This document shows, in pieces, positions 44,431 to 56,300 of a stretch of DNA of 64,000 nucleotides. The stretch covers positions 6,631,239 through 6,695,238 of the forward strand of contig OX457061.1 of the NCBI GenBank assembly GCA_949752795.1, in the 5' to 3' direction. The stretch's first letter is position 1, and every line of letters starts with the position of its first letter. The notes below the pieces were generated by a model. That model had not been told where the DNA came from and did not search any database. It saw nothing but the letters and a program-made list of their open reading frames with translations. The stretch comes from Hyperoodon ampullatus. Taxonomy: Eukaryota; Chordata; Mammalia; Artiodactyla; Ziphiidae. The position numbers and the translations under genes were made by a program.

Positions 44431-47400
44431 TTTTAAGAGCATTTACCATTTGCTGTGCCACCAGGTGAGTTTTCTCGGCACAGCAAGACTCCACGAGTCC
44501 CACTGAGCTCTGCCGGCGGCTCCGAGAGAAGCAGGTCCCAGAGGGTGGAGTGAGGCAGCATTCAGCCTCCGTCCGACCTGGCGGCTTCCCGCACCGGAGA
44601 TCTGACGTTTGGGTGGGGTGGGAACCGGCAGAACAGGAGCCCAGAGAAGCCTTTAAGTGGAAATTCCCAGCTCGCCCGGCAAGGTCGCTCCAAAACCCAC
44701 CGCAGCCTCCCTCCAGAGGCCAGGTCTCAGCCAGGCTTCGCTGAAGTGCTCGGGGAGGAATTTCCCCCACCGATCCGCCAGTCCGAGTCCTGGAGCCAAA
44801 ACAGCAATAAAGACGCCAAGATCTGAGCCGGTGGGGGCGGGCGGGGGGAGGGGGAAGCAGGGGGGCAGGTGGACCTGTTCCAGGGCGGCCGCTAGCCCGC
44901 GGGGCAGCCAGAGCCAGGAAAGCGGCAGCAGCGTCCTGTTAGACATAGAGAAGCCCAGGGGTACCGCTGATTATCCCCACCCCCCAGGTATTTCAGAGAA
45001 GAGTTGTTTCTGACCGTGCCCCTTTGTCCAGTTCCAAGGCAAGGCCAAGGCCGGCTCCCACGTCGTGCCATGCGGGGGGTGGACACTGGGGAGAGGAAAG
45101 TTGCTCACCAGCAGGGCTCAGCAGGTACGGGCAGGACTGAAGGCAGGGCAGCTCCCCAGGTGAAAGAACTCCCAAAGCAGAGGCACACGGATCAAGCTGA
45201 CTTCTCCCTGCCCTGGCGCATCCTGGGATGCAAGATACAGGCACCCAGCGGGGACAGCTGCAGTCACCCATTGAATCCTTCTATGGAGCGTTTAATCCCC
45301 ACCACCTCCCCACCACCGCGGGGTGGGGCCGTATTCAGCTTGTCATCCACTCGAGGAACCTGAACTCAAAGAGGAGACATCTCTTGTGAAGGCCACACAA
45401 GAGGATTTGAGCCCAGGTGCCCAGCTCTGAAGCCCACACCCTGCCATGGTGGGGATGGGGTTCTCACCAGGGCCGTGCAGGGCCCAGAGCTTTTCTTTTA
45501 ATGGGAATTAGGGAAGGAAGAGGCAAACCTGTTGGGGTGCCTGTCTGCCGGGTCAGTAGGGAGTGGCAGAAGGAAACCTCCCCTTGGGCTGTCTCAGGTT
45601 CTCCCTACACTAGAAATTTCCCTCTCATTCAGTCAGTCGGGGAGGAGCTGGGGGAGCCACACCGTGGGGAGGTGACGGATGCCTGGGGAGGTGACGGATG
45701 CGGGCTCTGGCTCCTCCACCCATTAGCCTCGGGACCATGGGCAAGTCTGAGAGCTTGATTTCCTTGTTTGTAAACTGAGGATGGTCACAGCAGTGCCAGG
45801 AGAATACAGCGCCTGGCACGGAGCAAATGCCCCACCAGTGTTAGTCTTCATTACTTATTAACAATTGGAATTGACATGACAGGCCATAGATCTCTTGGTG
45901 GGAGTGCATCCCGAGTCCCGGCCCTGGCCCCGGCTAGAGGCAGGGCTTATGCTTCTGACGCTGGGGCTTTATCCCATCTGCACTGCCGCTGGCTCCTGGC
46001 CAGGCCAACTTGTATTCATGCTGTCTTCAGGGGTGAGCAAGCCCATGGACTGTGGACACCCAAGACAGCTGCCCACTGAATGCCGAGACCCTGTGAAAGG
46101 TGTCACAGGCCCACGGACTCTGCAGGGCCATCAGAATTGGTGATTCCATGACGTAAGGGCCAGCAGAGAAGAATTCTGGGCGTTGGGGATTCTTGATCAT
46201 GACAAGCGCTGCATTCACCTCTGGGCTGGAGCAGGGGCAGACCCACCAGGCAGGACAAAAAAAACCCCAGCACTTGGGGACAGATATCTCAAGGGCTCAT
46301 GAATCAGAAACAGCAGGATCTGCAATTTAGAAAACGTGCTACAGAGATTCAGGTTTGCTGTGGGGTTGGTGGGGCTGGCTGGCTGGATGCCCGCAGGGAA
46401 CAGGGCAACAAGAGCGTTGGGTGTGACCTCCAATGACCTGAGTGTGACCTCAAGTCCCTGTTTTGCACTGACCATTCACCGAGGGAGCGCCCTCCTGGCG
46501 CTGTGCTGGGGCGTCTCCACTTCTCTCCTTTGCTCTTCGTGTGGTAGATGAACCTCATTTGATCTGGAATTCACAGATGCGGAAGCTGAGACCCAGGGAA
46601 GTTCAGAAACCTGTAGTTAGTCGGTGTGGAGCTGAGTTTCTCACCGGGACCTGTCAAGACCCTCTTATTGCTCTTAGTTCAAAGTTTAAATTCTTAGGGT
46701 CCTGCCTCCAGGACCCCTGCTGACCCCTGCAACTTTATCTTGGAACTCTGTCCCTTGCTGTCTATGCTCCAGCCATGCTGGTTTTTCATTCTTCATACAT
46801 GCTCTTCTTCTGACCCCAGGGCCTTTTCACATGCTGTTCCGTATGCTATTGTTATAACCCTCCCTTCTTCTGGTTAATGTTGATGCATCCTTCAAGCCTC
46901 AGCTTTACTGTCACTGCCTCAGCGAAGCCTTCTCTGATCCCCAGCCTTGGTTGGGTCTCCTGTGAACTTTCTCAAAGCAAACCCAGTCTTCTGTTTCTTA
47001 ACACTCACCGCCTGGTCTTCCCTGGTTCATTGGCAATTCCCTCATTACACTGTGAGCTTCACAAGAGCAGAGATAGGAGGGCCTTTTTCTTAGTCTTTTC
47101 AGGCTCCTATACAACAAAATGCCAGAGACTGGGTGGCTTATCAGCAACAAAAATTTATTTCTCACAGTTCTGGAAGCTGGGAAGTCCAAGGTCAAGGAAC
47201 CGGCAGAGGTGGTGTCTGATGAGGGCCTACTTTCTGGTCCATAGATGGCTATGTTCTTGCTGGGTCCTCACATGGCAAAGGGTCGAGGCAGCTCTCTGGG
47301 GTCTTCTTATAAGAGTGCTAATCTCATTCAAGAGAGCTCCACCCTTATGACCTAACTGCCTCCTTCAAAGCATCACACTGGGGGTTAGGCTTCAACATAG

Positions 47401-50400
47401 GAAATTTGCAGGGACAGAAACATTTAATCCATAGCAGCCTTGTTCACGGTGAGTGCCCAGCACTTCGCACACAGTAAGAGTTCATGGATGCTGGTGAATG
47501 GACACGTATGTGCCTGCATCGCCGCAGACTAGTCGCCTGGGCCGTCCATCTCATGAACAGTAATTCTCAGCTGATGTATTCCATCCAGGCTTTTGCCAAC
47601 CCTGAGGATGCTCAGAGACACGGAGGCCTCCAGTATTGCCGGAGCGACCCGGATGTGGAACGTTGTCTCAGGCAAGTACCACTGGCCCTCAGCCTGATCA
47701 CAGCCTGTCCTTTCGGGCCCTCTTCTGAACATGGGGGCTTGGAGGATGCCCAGGGGGCCTAGGTCTTCTGCTTTCCAGATCCTCTTAGACTGTTTTCATT
47801 TATTCATTAGTTTAATTTCTAGTTACTCGTGGAAAAGTAATATGTGCTTGTGGCTCAGGATGACAAAGTTAGAAAAGGCTATTCAGTGCAATTTCAGTCT
47901 CTCTCCCACCTCTGACCTGCAGGTCCTGCCCAGATCTGCTCACCAGAGGCCAGTGCTGTTACCAATGTCTTATGCATCTTCTCTGAGACACTTTTCCTGC
48001 ATTTACAACACACACGCTATGCTTTTTCCTTTTTACCCCCAAAGGATCACTCTTTACCCACTGATTTATACTGTCCTTTTTTCACATAACAGAAATTGTT
48101 TTATATCAGCCCATAAAGGGGCCTCGTTCATTACATCGGCACTGTAGTATTTACACCATTTCTCTATTAAATAGATGGTCTGTAGCTGATCCAACCACTT
48201 ACCCTCTGATGGCATTTAGGCTGTTCTAAATCTTTCTGTGTTATGAACAGAGTGCATCAAAACTTCTTTCACTTTCCTTTGTGCGTCAGTGTGAGCAAAA
48301 CGGCAGGTTGCAATAAAATGGTAAGAAATACTGTCAAATGGTACACAAATCTAGTCCCACAACTGGTGTGTGAGATGTGTCTCCGACCCTGCTAACTCTA
48401 TCCACTTTTGGGTGGACTCTTGCCAACATGATGGGTGAAAATGTACATCACATTTCAGTTTTACTTTGCATTTCTTTTTTTTTTTTTTTTTGGCTGTGCT
48501 GTGCAGCTTATGGGATTTTAGTTCCCTGACCAGAGATTGAACTCAGGCCCTCAGCAGTGAGAGCATGGAGTCCAAACCACTAGACTGGCAGGGAATTCCC
48601 TACTTTGCATTTCTGAGTGAAGTTGAACATTTTTTCATATGCTTAGCATCCCCCAGTCAATCAAAAGCAATTTTTCTTATTATAAAACTCAGAACTATCC
48701 ATTGCAAGCAATTTGGTTAATATTGAAAATACATAGAGCAAAAAGGGGAAAACCACTCACAATTCTAGTCACCGTTAACATGTTCATCTATCTCCTCTTT
48801 GTCGTCTGTCTAAATATTTTTCGTAATACTAGGTGTGCATTGTACACCCAACTGGGCGTTCTGATTTTTTTCAGTTAATTATTTCATAAGCACTTTCCAT
48901 GTCAGTAATGACTACTCGAAAAGTGATTCTTAAAAAGGGATGCAAAAAAAAAAAAAAAAAAGGGATGCAGAGGGAGTTCCCTGGCGGTGCAGTGGTTGGG
49001 ACTCGGCGCTTTCACTGACGTGGCCCAGGTGCAATCCCTGATCAGGGAACTGAGATCCACAAGCCACATGTGGGGCCATAAATAAATAAATAAATAAAGG
49101 CTGTGTAAAATTCCATCAGAGACTAAATGTTAATTTCACGTAGCCAGTCTCAGTGGTGGGTATTTTGGCAGTTTCCTCTCTGCTGTTTTACACCGATGGG
49201 CTGGAGAACCAGGAGGAAGCGCTCCCAGGGGATGGGGGTTGTCAGCAGGCGTGGGATGGGTCTGGGGAGGATGGGTAGCTGGATAGGAGTGAGAAAGACA
49301 CAAGCCCTCACCTAGTTCTTGTCATATTCCCATGAATCACCGGCAGAAATGGGTGGGACCAAGTAGTATAAATAATAGAGATTCTTTTATTTTTCTTGGC
49401 CATTGAACATAACACGTACTTGTGGTTTTTAAAAATTACAGAAATGTGTAATGTAGAAAGTGAAATTCATTGCTCTTTCATCCTTTCTAATGTAACTACA
49501 GTATATAGTCCTTCTTACGAGGTCCATCCATCCATCCATCTATCCGTTCATTCAACGTTCAACGAGCACTGACTATGTGCTAGCTACTGTGCTAAGCACT
49601 CGTTGTACTTTGGTGAACAAAAGCCTCACCCTCATGCCACCTGGTTGGCATGACTCTCCTGGCCAGTGGAGAAGGATGTGATGAGTAGCAGGGCAGCCGG
49701 TTGCTAAGCCAGCTCAGAGCAGCCACCCAGAGGACTGTGCGGCTTCTCCCAAGGGGTGAGAGGTCTGTGTAGCAAAACTTGTGTCACTTGTGGCACAGGG
49801 GTGGTTACATAGGGTCATGAACGCTTCGTTTTTATTGGCTGCAACCATGCCAGGGAGAGACCACACACCTGTGTGGTGCCATGATGTCTACACCCACCCA
49901 ATACAATTCTCATTTCTGAACAAAAGGACATGTCATCTACAGTGCTGATACTCAAGTAACTGAAATTCAATTTTCAGCACTTTTTTTTTTTGGCTGTACC
50001 ACATAACTTGTGGGATCTTAGTTCCCCAACCAGGGATCAAACCCGGGCCCCCCTGGCAATGAAAACACCCCAGTCTTAACCACTGGACCACCAGGGAATT
50101 CCCCAATTCAACACTTTTCTTTTATTTTTTAATTAATTAATTAATTATTATTATTTTTGGCTGTGTTGGGTCCTCGTTGCTGCGTGTGGGCTTTCTCTAG
50201 TTGCGGTGAGTGGGGGCTACTCTTCGTTGTGGTGCATGGGCTTCTCATTGCAGTGGCTTCTCTTGTTGTGGAGCATGGGCTCTAGGTGCACGGGCTCAGT
50301 AGTTGTGGTGCATGGGCTTAGCTGCTTCATGGCATGTGGGATCTTCCTGGACCAGGGCTCGAACCTGTGTCCCCTGCATTGGCAGGCGGATTCTATCTAT

Positions 50401-53400
50401 CTATCTATCCATCTATCTATCTATCTATTTATTTATTTATGGCTGCGTTGGGTCTTCATTGCTGCGTGTGGGCTTTCTCTAGTTGCAGCGAGCAGGGGCT
50501 ACTCTTTGATGCAGTGCATGGGCTTCTCATTGCGGTGTCTTCTCTTGTTGCGGAGCATGGGCTGTAGGTGCACGGGCTCAGTAGTTGTGGCGCACGGGCT
50601 TAACTGCTCCGCAGCATGTGGGATCTTCCCGGACCAGGGCTCGAACCCGTGTCCCCTGCATTGGTAGGCAGATTCTTAACCACTGCGTCACCAGGGAAAT
50701 CCCTGAATTTTATTTTATTTATTTTTTATACAGCAGGTTCTTATTAGTTATCCATTTTATACATATTAGTGTATACATGTCAATCTCAATCTCCCAATTC
50801 ATCCACCACCACCACCCACCCCCGCCGCTTTCCCCCCTTGGCATCCATACGTTTGTTCTCTACATCTGTGTCTATTTCTGCCCTGCCAACCGGTTCATCT
50901 GTACCATATTTCTAGGTTCCACATATATGCGTTAATATACGATACTTGTTTTTCTCTTTTTGACTTACTTCACTCTGTAGGACAGTCTCTAGATCCATCC
51001 ACGTATCTACAAATGACCCAATTTCATTCCTTTTTATGGCTGAGTAATATTCCATTGTATATATGTACCACATCTTGTTTATCCATTCGTCCGTTGATGG
51101 GCATTTAGGTTGCTTCCATGACCTGACTATCGTAAATAGTGCCCGATTCGGCACTTTTTTAAAAAATTATTTATTTATTTATTTATTTTTGCGGTACACG
51201 GGCCTCTCACTGTTGTGGCCTCTCCCATTGTGGAGCACAGGCTCCGGATGCTCAGGCTCAGCGGCCATGGATCACGGGCCCAGCCACTCCGCGGCATGTG
51301 GGATCTTCCCGGACCGGGGCACGAACCCGTGTCCCCTGCATCGGCAGGCAGACTCTCAACCAGTGCGCCACCAGGGAAGCCCCGCAATTCAACACTTTTT
51401 GAGCACCTCTTGGCTAATAATGTCTTATATTCATTCAGTGAGTGTTATTGGTGACCTGCCATGTACTGTTATTTACTGGGGCTTACTATGCCAGACCTGG
51501 GGGTTCCTGGGGCCCCAGGGCTCCTGCTGACTTTACATAACATCATGGAACCTCGAGGGTGCAGAGAATCACACATCCTGCCATCCGCTACCGGAGAACT
51601 GGCTGGAACCCGACAGGAGATGCCCTGGAAGCAAAAGTGAGTTAAATATTAGACCAGAGGTTTTAGTGCAACCAGGGCCACCTTCTGCACAAACAGGAAA
51701 GCACTTTGGTCTCAGTTCTTGGAGCACAGATCTGCCTTGCAGATTAGCACAGGCTGGAACCCAAATGTGAGCCCAGCTCTGGGAGAGGTCAGGAACCAGG
51801 TTTCAAGGAAAATGATGAAACCCAGCCACATCCTTTTAGTGATACCTAACGAAGTCTCCCAGCAATGTATGTTTGGGCCAGATTCTGAGTTTATGTGAAT
51901 ACAACTTCAGTGGGGCCGGATGTCTCTGAGTGGTCCTGAGGAAGGAAGACAAACACTTGACCCAAACTTTGGGATATTTCTGATTATTTGGAATGTGTTG
52001 TGGAGACTTAATCTCAGTGAACTGGTTTGTCAGGAGATTGGGTCACAAAATCTCAGCCCTAGAAGTCTTTTAAGACCCCATCCAAACACATGATTTTGTG
52101 GATGGTGAACAGAGGTCCAGAGACAGAGACTTGCCCGAGGCCAGGGGTCTAACGAGCACCCTTGGGGAGGTGTGAGGCTAGCAGCCTCGCACCATAAAAT
52201 GTTCATTAATTTGGCCTGGGCATCTGAGGGCGCTGGGAGTCTGGCAAAACCAAGAGCTGAAATTAGCTTTAACAGTCATGTCCAGGACAGGACCGGTGGT
52301 GATGGTGACGATGACAAAGAAGATGGCAGCTAAATTGGGGCAAACCTAACCTGTGCCATGCAGTGTTCTAAGCACTTTATAGGAACCAACCCACTCTGCC
52401 TCCCAATATAGGCTTCCAAGGGCGGTACTAGCATCTATAGAGGAAGAAGCAGGTTTGCCAAGGCCACATCACTCCTGATGGCTAAGCTGCCATTGAGCCC
52501 AGGCCATCTGATATGGGCTCTGCTCTCCTTTCAAGAATGCGGTTTGGGCTTCCCTGGTGGCGCAGTGGTTGAGAGTCCGCCTGCCGATGCAGGGGACACA
52601 GGTTCGTGCCCCGGTCCAGGGGAATCCCACATGCCGCGGAGTGGCTGGGCCCGTGATCCATGGCCGCTGAGCCTGCGCATCTGGAGCCTGTGCTCCGCAA
52701 CGGGAGAGGCCACAACAGTGAGAGGCCCACGTACCAAAAAAAAAAAAAGAACGCGGTTTAACTCTATTTTATAACCTGCCTTTAAAACTAAGCAGGCTTC
52801 ATCTCATATCAAACCTGAATTCAAGGAAATCACCTGTGCAGATGGAGAGCCTGGGGAGGGGAGAGAAGAGAGCTAGCAGGGCTGCCAGCAGCTGTCCCTG
52901 CCCAGGAGGCCTGGGGGGAACTGTAGGGCTCTCTCCGCAGTCCTGTCACCTGATGCAGTAAAATGCAGCCGGTGCTGCAGTGTCTGTTGACGGGAGAGGC
53001 AGGCCTAATGCTGCAGGAAGCCATGCAAGTCCAGTCTAGCGGGAATTTGCTCTGAGTGCCTTTTACCTTAAAAAACTGCTTATTAGTGGAATGACACATT
53101 TTGCCCAAGCATCTCTCTGGTACGTGACTCCCTCCATGTCTCTTGATTCGGATCCTGGGGTAGGGATGGCGGGGAGGAGAGAAATGAGTTTTCTTGGCAT
53201 CATGCCTGTCCTTGGCACCACTTGTGGCTTCGTGGGGGCCCCATTGCAGTTTTCAATGTACTGGGGGTGGGGACTAGGCATCCCAGGGGCTGAGGGGCTT
53301 TCTCAGCTCCCAGCCACCTCTCCTCCCTCAAAGGTGACCTCTGAATCCTCTAGTCCCAGTTGCTGGAGGCAGGAGGTAGGGCTGCCCCTCCCATCTTTAC

Positions 53401-55977
53401 TCCTCTTCTCTGCCTGGTGTCCCCCAACTTCTTTCCCTCACCTGTACTTTGGGGTTTGGCCAACGATCCTCTTAACAGCTTTCTAAAAAGTGACTCACTC
53501 TTAGAACGTAAATACATACTTTAAGGAGAAGTGTCTCATTGAATGGGTTTCACACGCTAGTTACCCTTTTTCTGAAACTTTCCGAGAAATATACAACATG
53601 ACAAAAATACTCCCAGCTGGCACCATCTCATGAGTCAACCTGTGGGAGGAAGACCACATTCTAGGACACACTGACAACGTAAAATAGGTTTTCCAAGGTG
53701 TCTGTCTCATAGCATGTTAGGGGATGCTGGTGCACACAGATTTATCTCCATAGCATGGGGTGATTTTAGAGCAACAGTTGCTGCCTCTTCCCCAGTAAGG
53801 TAAGACACTTGCTCGATTGAGGAATTGAAATGGGCCCAGTCCTCAGGTTCCCCCTGTTCATCCCTGTAGCCAAGATCCGGCCAGGGCCTGCTTCTCTCAC
53901 ATGGACATCCGGCGGTATTTCTCCCAGCTGGTGAGACCTGCCCTGCTGTAGACTTGCTTCCCCTGGGGCTGTGTCCCAAGGTCAAGCTTTGGGAATAAAG
54001 GAGAAGGAAGACTCATGTTGGCTCCAGGATATGGGGACAGAGACACCAACTGCTGTGTCCTGAGTTTGACCTAAGATCCAGGCCCTGCTGGGTTTACGGG
54101 AGCTTTTGTACACTCAGATTGAATTCCAGACCCCTTACCCTGCTTCATGAGGCCCCTCTCCACCTCTTATCTGGTCTCACTCCCTCTTATGTGCCACACT
54201 CCAGCCACACGGGTCACTTTTCTGAGCCTCGAACACGTAATGCTCATTCCCACCTCAGGGCCTTTGCACATGCCCATCCTTCTCCCTGGAGAGTTCTTCC
54301 CCTGCACAGATGGCCCCTCATCATTCAGGCTTCAGTACAATGTCTCCTTCCCTGACTACACCCAGCCTAGTCGTGCCACAGAGACCCCTGCAGCCCTGGG
54401 TTGCTGAGTGCTCCTCCTCTCTGCCCTGCCCAATTCCTAGCATCCACATACCCTGGCCCTTGCCTGAGGTCCTTGCAAGTGGCAGGGAAGAGGAGGACTC
54501 TGCAGCAGGTCCCCACACAGGGGCTGCTGGGCTGGGCTGGGCTTGGCCCGTTGGTGCAGCGTTGGTGAAATGCACTCCAGCTGGAAGGCTTGGAGAAGGG
54601 GCTTCAGTTCTAGAAGCGTCCCCATGCCTCACACATGTGCCCTGTCCTTGGGGGAGGTCACGGCCCAGGCACTGCGTTCCTGTTTATTTGCGCCTCCAAC
54701 ATGCCATCTCTGGCTTTGGTCATTTGCTCAGTCTCTAATTTATGGGGCTTGACCTCCCCACTCTCCACAGAGGAAGCTGCCCATTAGCAAGAGTCATGGA
54801 AAATGTGAACCAACTCTTAGCAGAAGTGGATGAGTTTTCTTTGTTGGTCATTTTTTTATGGCAGGGTTATACACAGCCTCCCCTCCCCACCACCACCACA
54901 TATACTCACACACTTGATTATTTTAAACAAAGAAAGAAGCAGGATAGCGCGGATAAAACAGAGCTTTGCTGCTATCCTGCGATTGGCTGGCTCCAGTGAG
55001 TGCAAGTCGTTCTTATTATCCCTGAGAGGAGGAAGGGTTTGCTTAGATTTAGGGGCAGAATAAGACAGAGCCAGGTGTGGATTTCAGATGCATGTTCTTA
55101 GCCCATCCCGCTGGGGAGAGCCCAGGAACCTGCATTTGGAAGGAGGACGACCTCAGAAAAGCCCTGCCTTGGCGGTAAAGAGCACGGGCTGGGGAGTTTC
55201 CTGGTGGTCTAGTGGTTAGGATTTGGCGCTTTCACTACTGTGGCCCGGGTTCAATTCCTGGTCAGGGAACTGAGATCCTGCAAGCCATGCGGCGTGGCCA
55301 AAATTTAAAAAATAAATAAAAGAGCAGGGGCTGGAGGCAGACCTAGGCTCCACCCCAGCTCTCACTCAACCCCACTGAGCCCCACATTTCCTGCCTGGTG
55401 TCCAAGGCCAGAGGGGAAGATAGGGGAGACCATGGCTGAGGCTGCGTCTTGGCGAGCCCTGGGGTCGGTAAGAAAACCAACCAGCAGCCCTGCGTGGCTC
55501 CCGGTCTGCTAACAGGGCTTCACTTTCTGAGCCGCTCACAGGCACAAGCTTGGAGTCACTGTCGCCCCTGCCTCTGGGGTATCTCCTTGTCTTGGCCATG
55601 ATGGACGTGAGTCTGGAACCCCCGAGATGGTCCCCAGGGGTGTGGGGCCTTTCGGGGCGGAGGGTCTCAGCTTCCAGGACATTCTCAAAGCCGACTCCTG
55701 GCTGACTGCACCCCCTTGCCTTCCCAGAGCCCACCGGAATGACATGGAGACCATCTACCCTTTCCTGTTCCTGGGCTTCGTCTACTCCTTCTTGGGGCCT
55801 GACCCCTTCGTTGCCTGGATGCACTTCCTGGTCGTCTTCCTGGGCCGCATGGTGCACACCGTGGCCTACCTGGGGAAGCTGCGGGCGCCCACCCGCTCTC
55901 TGGCCTACACCCTGGCCCAGCTCCCCTGTGCCTCCATGGCCCTGCAGATTGTCTGGGAAGCAGCTCGCCACCTGTGA
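44097..55977 (+). CDS. PTGES: Microsomal prostaglandin E synthase-1, three exons, 153 aa
   Basis: Exons 44097-44225, 47589-47671 and 55728-55977 join in frame to 153 codons plus TGA; human is 152 aa, and the extra residue is near the N-terminus. The enzyme is a trimeric, glutathione-dependent MAPEG-family protein of ER/perinuclear membranes that isomerises COX-derived PGH2 to PGE2. Four hydrophobic segments are visible, at about 12-40, 79-95, 97-119 and 129-149. The residues I know as GSH-binding or catalytic in human (R73, N74, E77, R110, H113, Y117, R126, S127) are present here as R74, N75, E78, R111, H114, Y118, R127 and S128. D50 (human D49) is also kept. The start ATG has G at -3; Met9 is a possible internal start. 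Intron 1 is GT-AG. Intron 2 has a GC donor. No frameshift or premature stop is seen. Confidence 0.97.
46680..47505 (-). mobile_element. L2 3' region split by a MaLR LTR
   Basis: Antisense L2: GGGCCTTTTCACATGCTGTT, AAGCCTTCTCTGATCCCCAG and ACACTGTGAGCTTCACAAG. It resumes at 47441 with TTGTTCACGGTGAGTGCCCA. It ends about 85 bp before PTGES exon 2. Confidence 0.75.
47088..47440 (-). mobile_element. MaLR LTR, antisense, inside the L2
   Basis: GAGACTGGGTGGCTTATCAG, ATTTCTCACAGTTCTGGAAG and CACTGGGGGTTAGGCTTCAA. It lies about 150 bp upstream of PTGES exon 2. Confidence 0.78.
47670..47677 (+). other. PTGES: GC splice donor of PTGES intron 2
   Basis: Exon 2 ends CTC AG (47671) and exon 3 starts A GCC CAC (55728), restoring the conserved ERCLRAHRND junction. 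The donor is AG|GCAAGT, the optimal GC-AG consensus. The nearby GT at 47676-47677 would shift the frame of exon 3. Confidence 0.92.
47800..48900 (-). mobile_element. Old L1-like region in PTGES intron 2, split by a SINE
   Basis: Antisense phrases GTGTTATGAACAGAGTGCAT, AACTTCTTTCACTTTCC and AGTTTTACTTTGCATTTCT, which continue after the SINE. Confidence 0.5.
48477..48600 (-). mobile_element. CHR-type SINE, short form
   Basis: Perfect duplication TACTTTGCATTTCT (48463-48476 and 48601-48614). Confidence 0.9.
48970..49098 (+). mobile_element. CHR-type SINE, short form
   Basis: Follows an A19 run. AAAAAGGGATGCA occurs on both sides of that run (48932-48944 and 48957-48969), as if a tail-only insert preceded it. 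Confidence 0.8.
49100..49970. other. Intron 2 spacer with old fragments
   Basis: 49528-49552 is a short (CATC)n tract, followed by L2/MIR-like text (GAGCACTGACTATGTGCTAG). The rest is unassigned. Confidence 0.45.
49985..50103 (-). mobile_element. CHR-type SINE, short form
   Basis: Flanked by TTCAGCACTTTT and TTCAACACTTTT. Confidence 0.85.
50134..50394 (-). mobile_element. CHR-type SINE, long form, head missing
   Basis: Stops at GGCAGGCGGATTCT, where the (CTAT)n tract begins; the first ~30 bp of the element are gone. Confidence 0.85.
50393..50429. repeat. (CTAT)n microsatellite
   Basis: About nine CTAT units between two minus-strand SINEs, probably grown from the second SINE's tail. Confidence 0.9.
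50425..50703 (-). mobile_element. CHR-type SINE, long form
   Basis: Complete minus-strand copy to the head (GGGATTTCCCTGGTGACGCA on the minus strand). Confidence 0.88.
50705..51155 (-). mobile_element. L1 3' end
   Basis: Antisense L1: ACAGCAGGTTCTTATTAGTT, TTCCATTGTATATATGTACC and GATGGGCATTTAGGTTGCTT. Confidence 0.85.
51173..51382 (-). mobile_element. CHR-type SINE, 210-bp form
   Basis: (ATTT)n tail then complete body, inserted at the 5' side of the L1. Confidence 0.9.
51390..52310. other. PTGES intron 2 spacer
   Basis: Nothing firm; a stretch at 52070-52160 is MIR-like. Confidence 0.4.
52325..52500 (+). repeat. MIR
   Basis: CCATGCAGTGTTCTAAGCAC, TTTATAGGAACCAAC and GGTTTGCCAAGGCCACATCA. 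Confidence 0.65.
52546..52747 (+). mobile_element. CHR-type SINE, 210-bp form
   Basis: Targets AGAATGCGGTTT and AGAACGCGGTTT flank it. Confidence 0.92.
52760..54110. other. PTGES intron 2 spacer, nothing recognised
   Basis: No element or exon-like segment identified. Confidence 0.4.
54119..54380 (-). mobile_element. L2 fragment
   Basis: Antisense L2: CACCTCAGGGCCTTTGCACA and GAGAGTTCTTCCCCTGCAC. Confidence 0.7.
54381..55175. other. PTGES intron 2 spacer
   Basis: Only short CA/CCACCA-rich stretches near 54885-54915. Confidence 0.4.
55193..55317 (+). mobile_element. CHR-type SINE, short form
   Basis: Flanked by TAAAGAGCACGGGCTGG and AAAGAGCAGGGGCTGG; about 410 bp upstream of PTGES exon 3. 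Confidence 0.9.
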
Positions 55978-56300
55978 CCAGCCGCTGACACTTCCTCGGC
56001 CGCCAGACCCCTGGCCACGAGCCACCGGGAGACCAGGTGCCCCTCTGAGATTGTGATAGGCCCCGGAGCCTGGTTTCCTGGCAACCAGCCGGATTCCTGG
56101 GTGAAGCCACCGACTGGAACTGTTTAGAGACCGGTTGTCACAAATGATAGAAAATCCTTCCACTTAAAGAACAGAGCATGAAAAATATCCCTCCCTCTTC
56201 CTCCCCAAGTCTGGGAAGGGTGAGCAGAGACTCCGTTCAGGTTTCTGAACCTAACGACCCTCTGAATCCAGGGCTGTAATAAATAAGGACTTCTCACCTC
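55978..56300 (+). other. PTGES: PTGES 3' UTR (proximal part)
   Basis: Starts after the stop codon. The first plus-strand AATAAA is at 56278-56283. Human PTGES has a longer 3' UTR (over 1 kb), so the true end may lie further on; no other clear AATAAA was found before about 59.0 kb. Confidence 0.5.
56278..56283 (+). terminator. PTGES: Candidate PTGES polyadenylation signal
   Basis: AATAAATAA 300 bp after the stop codon. The assignment is tentative because use of this signal would give an unusually short 3' UTR. Confidence 0.35.

Larger units (their letters stand above)
44226..47588 (+). other. PTGES: PTGES intron 1
   Basis: 3,363-bp GT-AG intron. It holds MIR-like text (about 45290-45425, 45700-45860, 46540-46640), an L2 at 46680-47505 and a MaLR LTR inside that L2. 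No SINE of the CHR type is present in it. Confidence 0.85.

Noticed and set aside
43838..44770. Minus-strand frame of 310 codons across PTGES exon 1
   Set aside because: GC-rich shadow of the CpG island. It is antisense to a verified exon and has no family features.
47672..47680. GT donor at 47676 for PTGES exon 2
   Set aside because: Using it would shift exon 3 out of frame and lose the conserved R74/N75/E78 segment.
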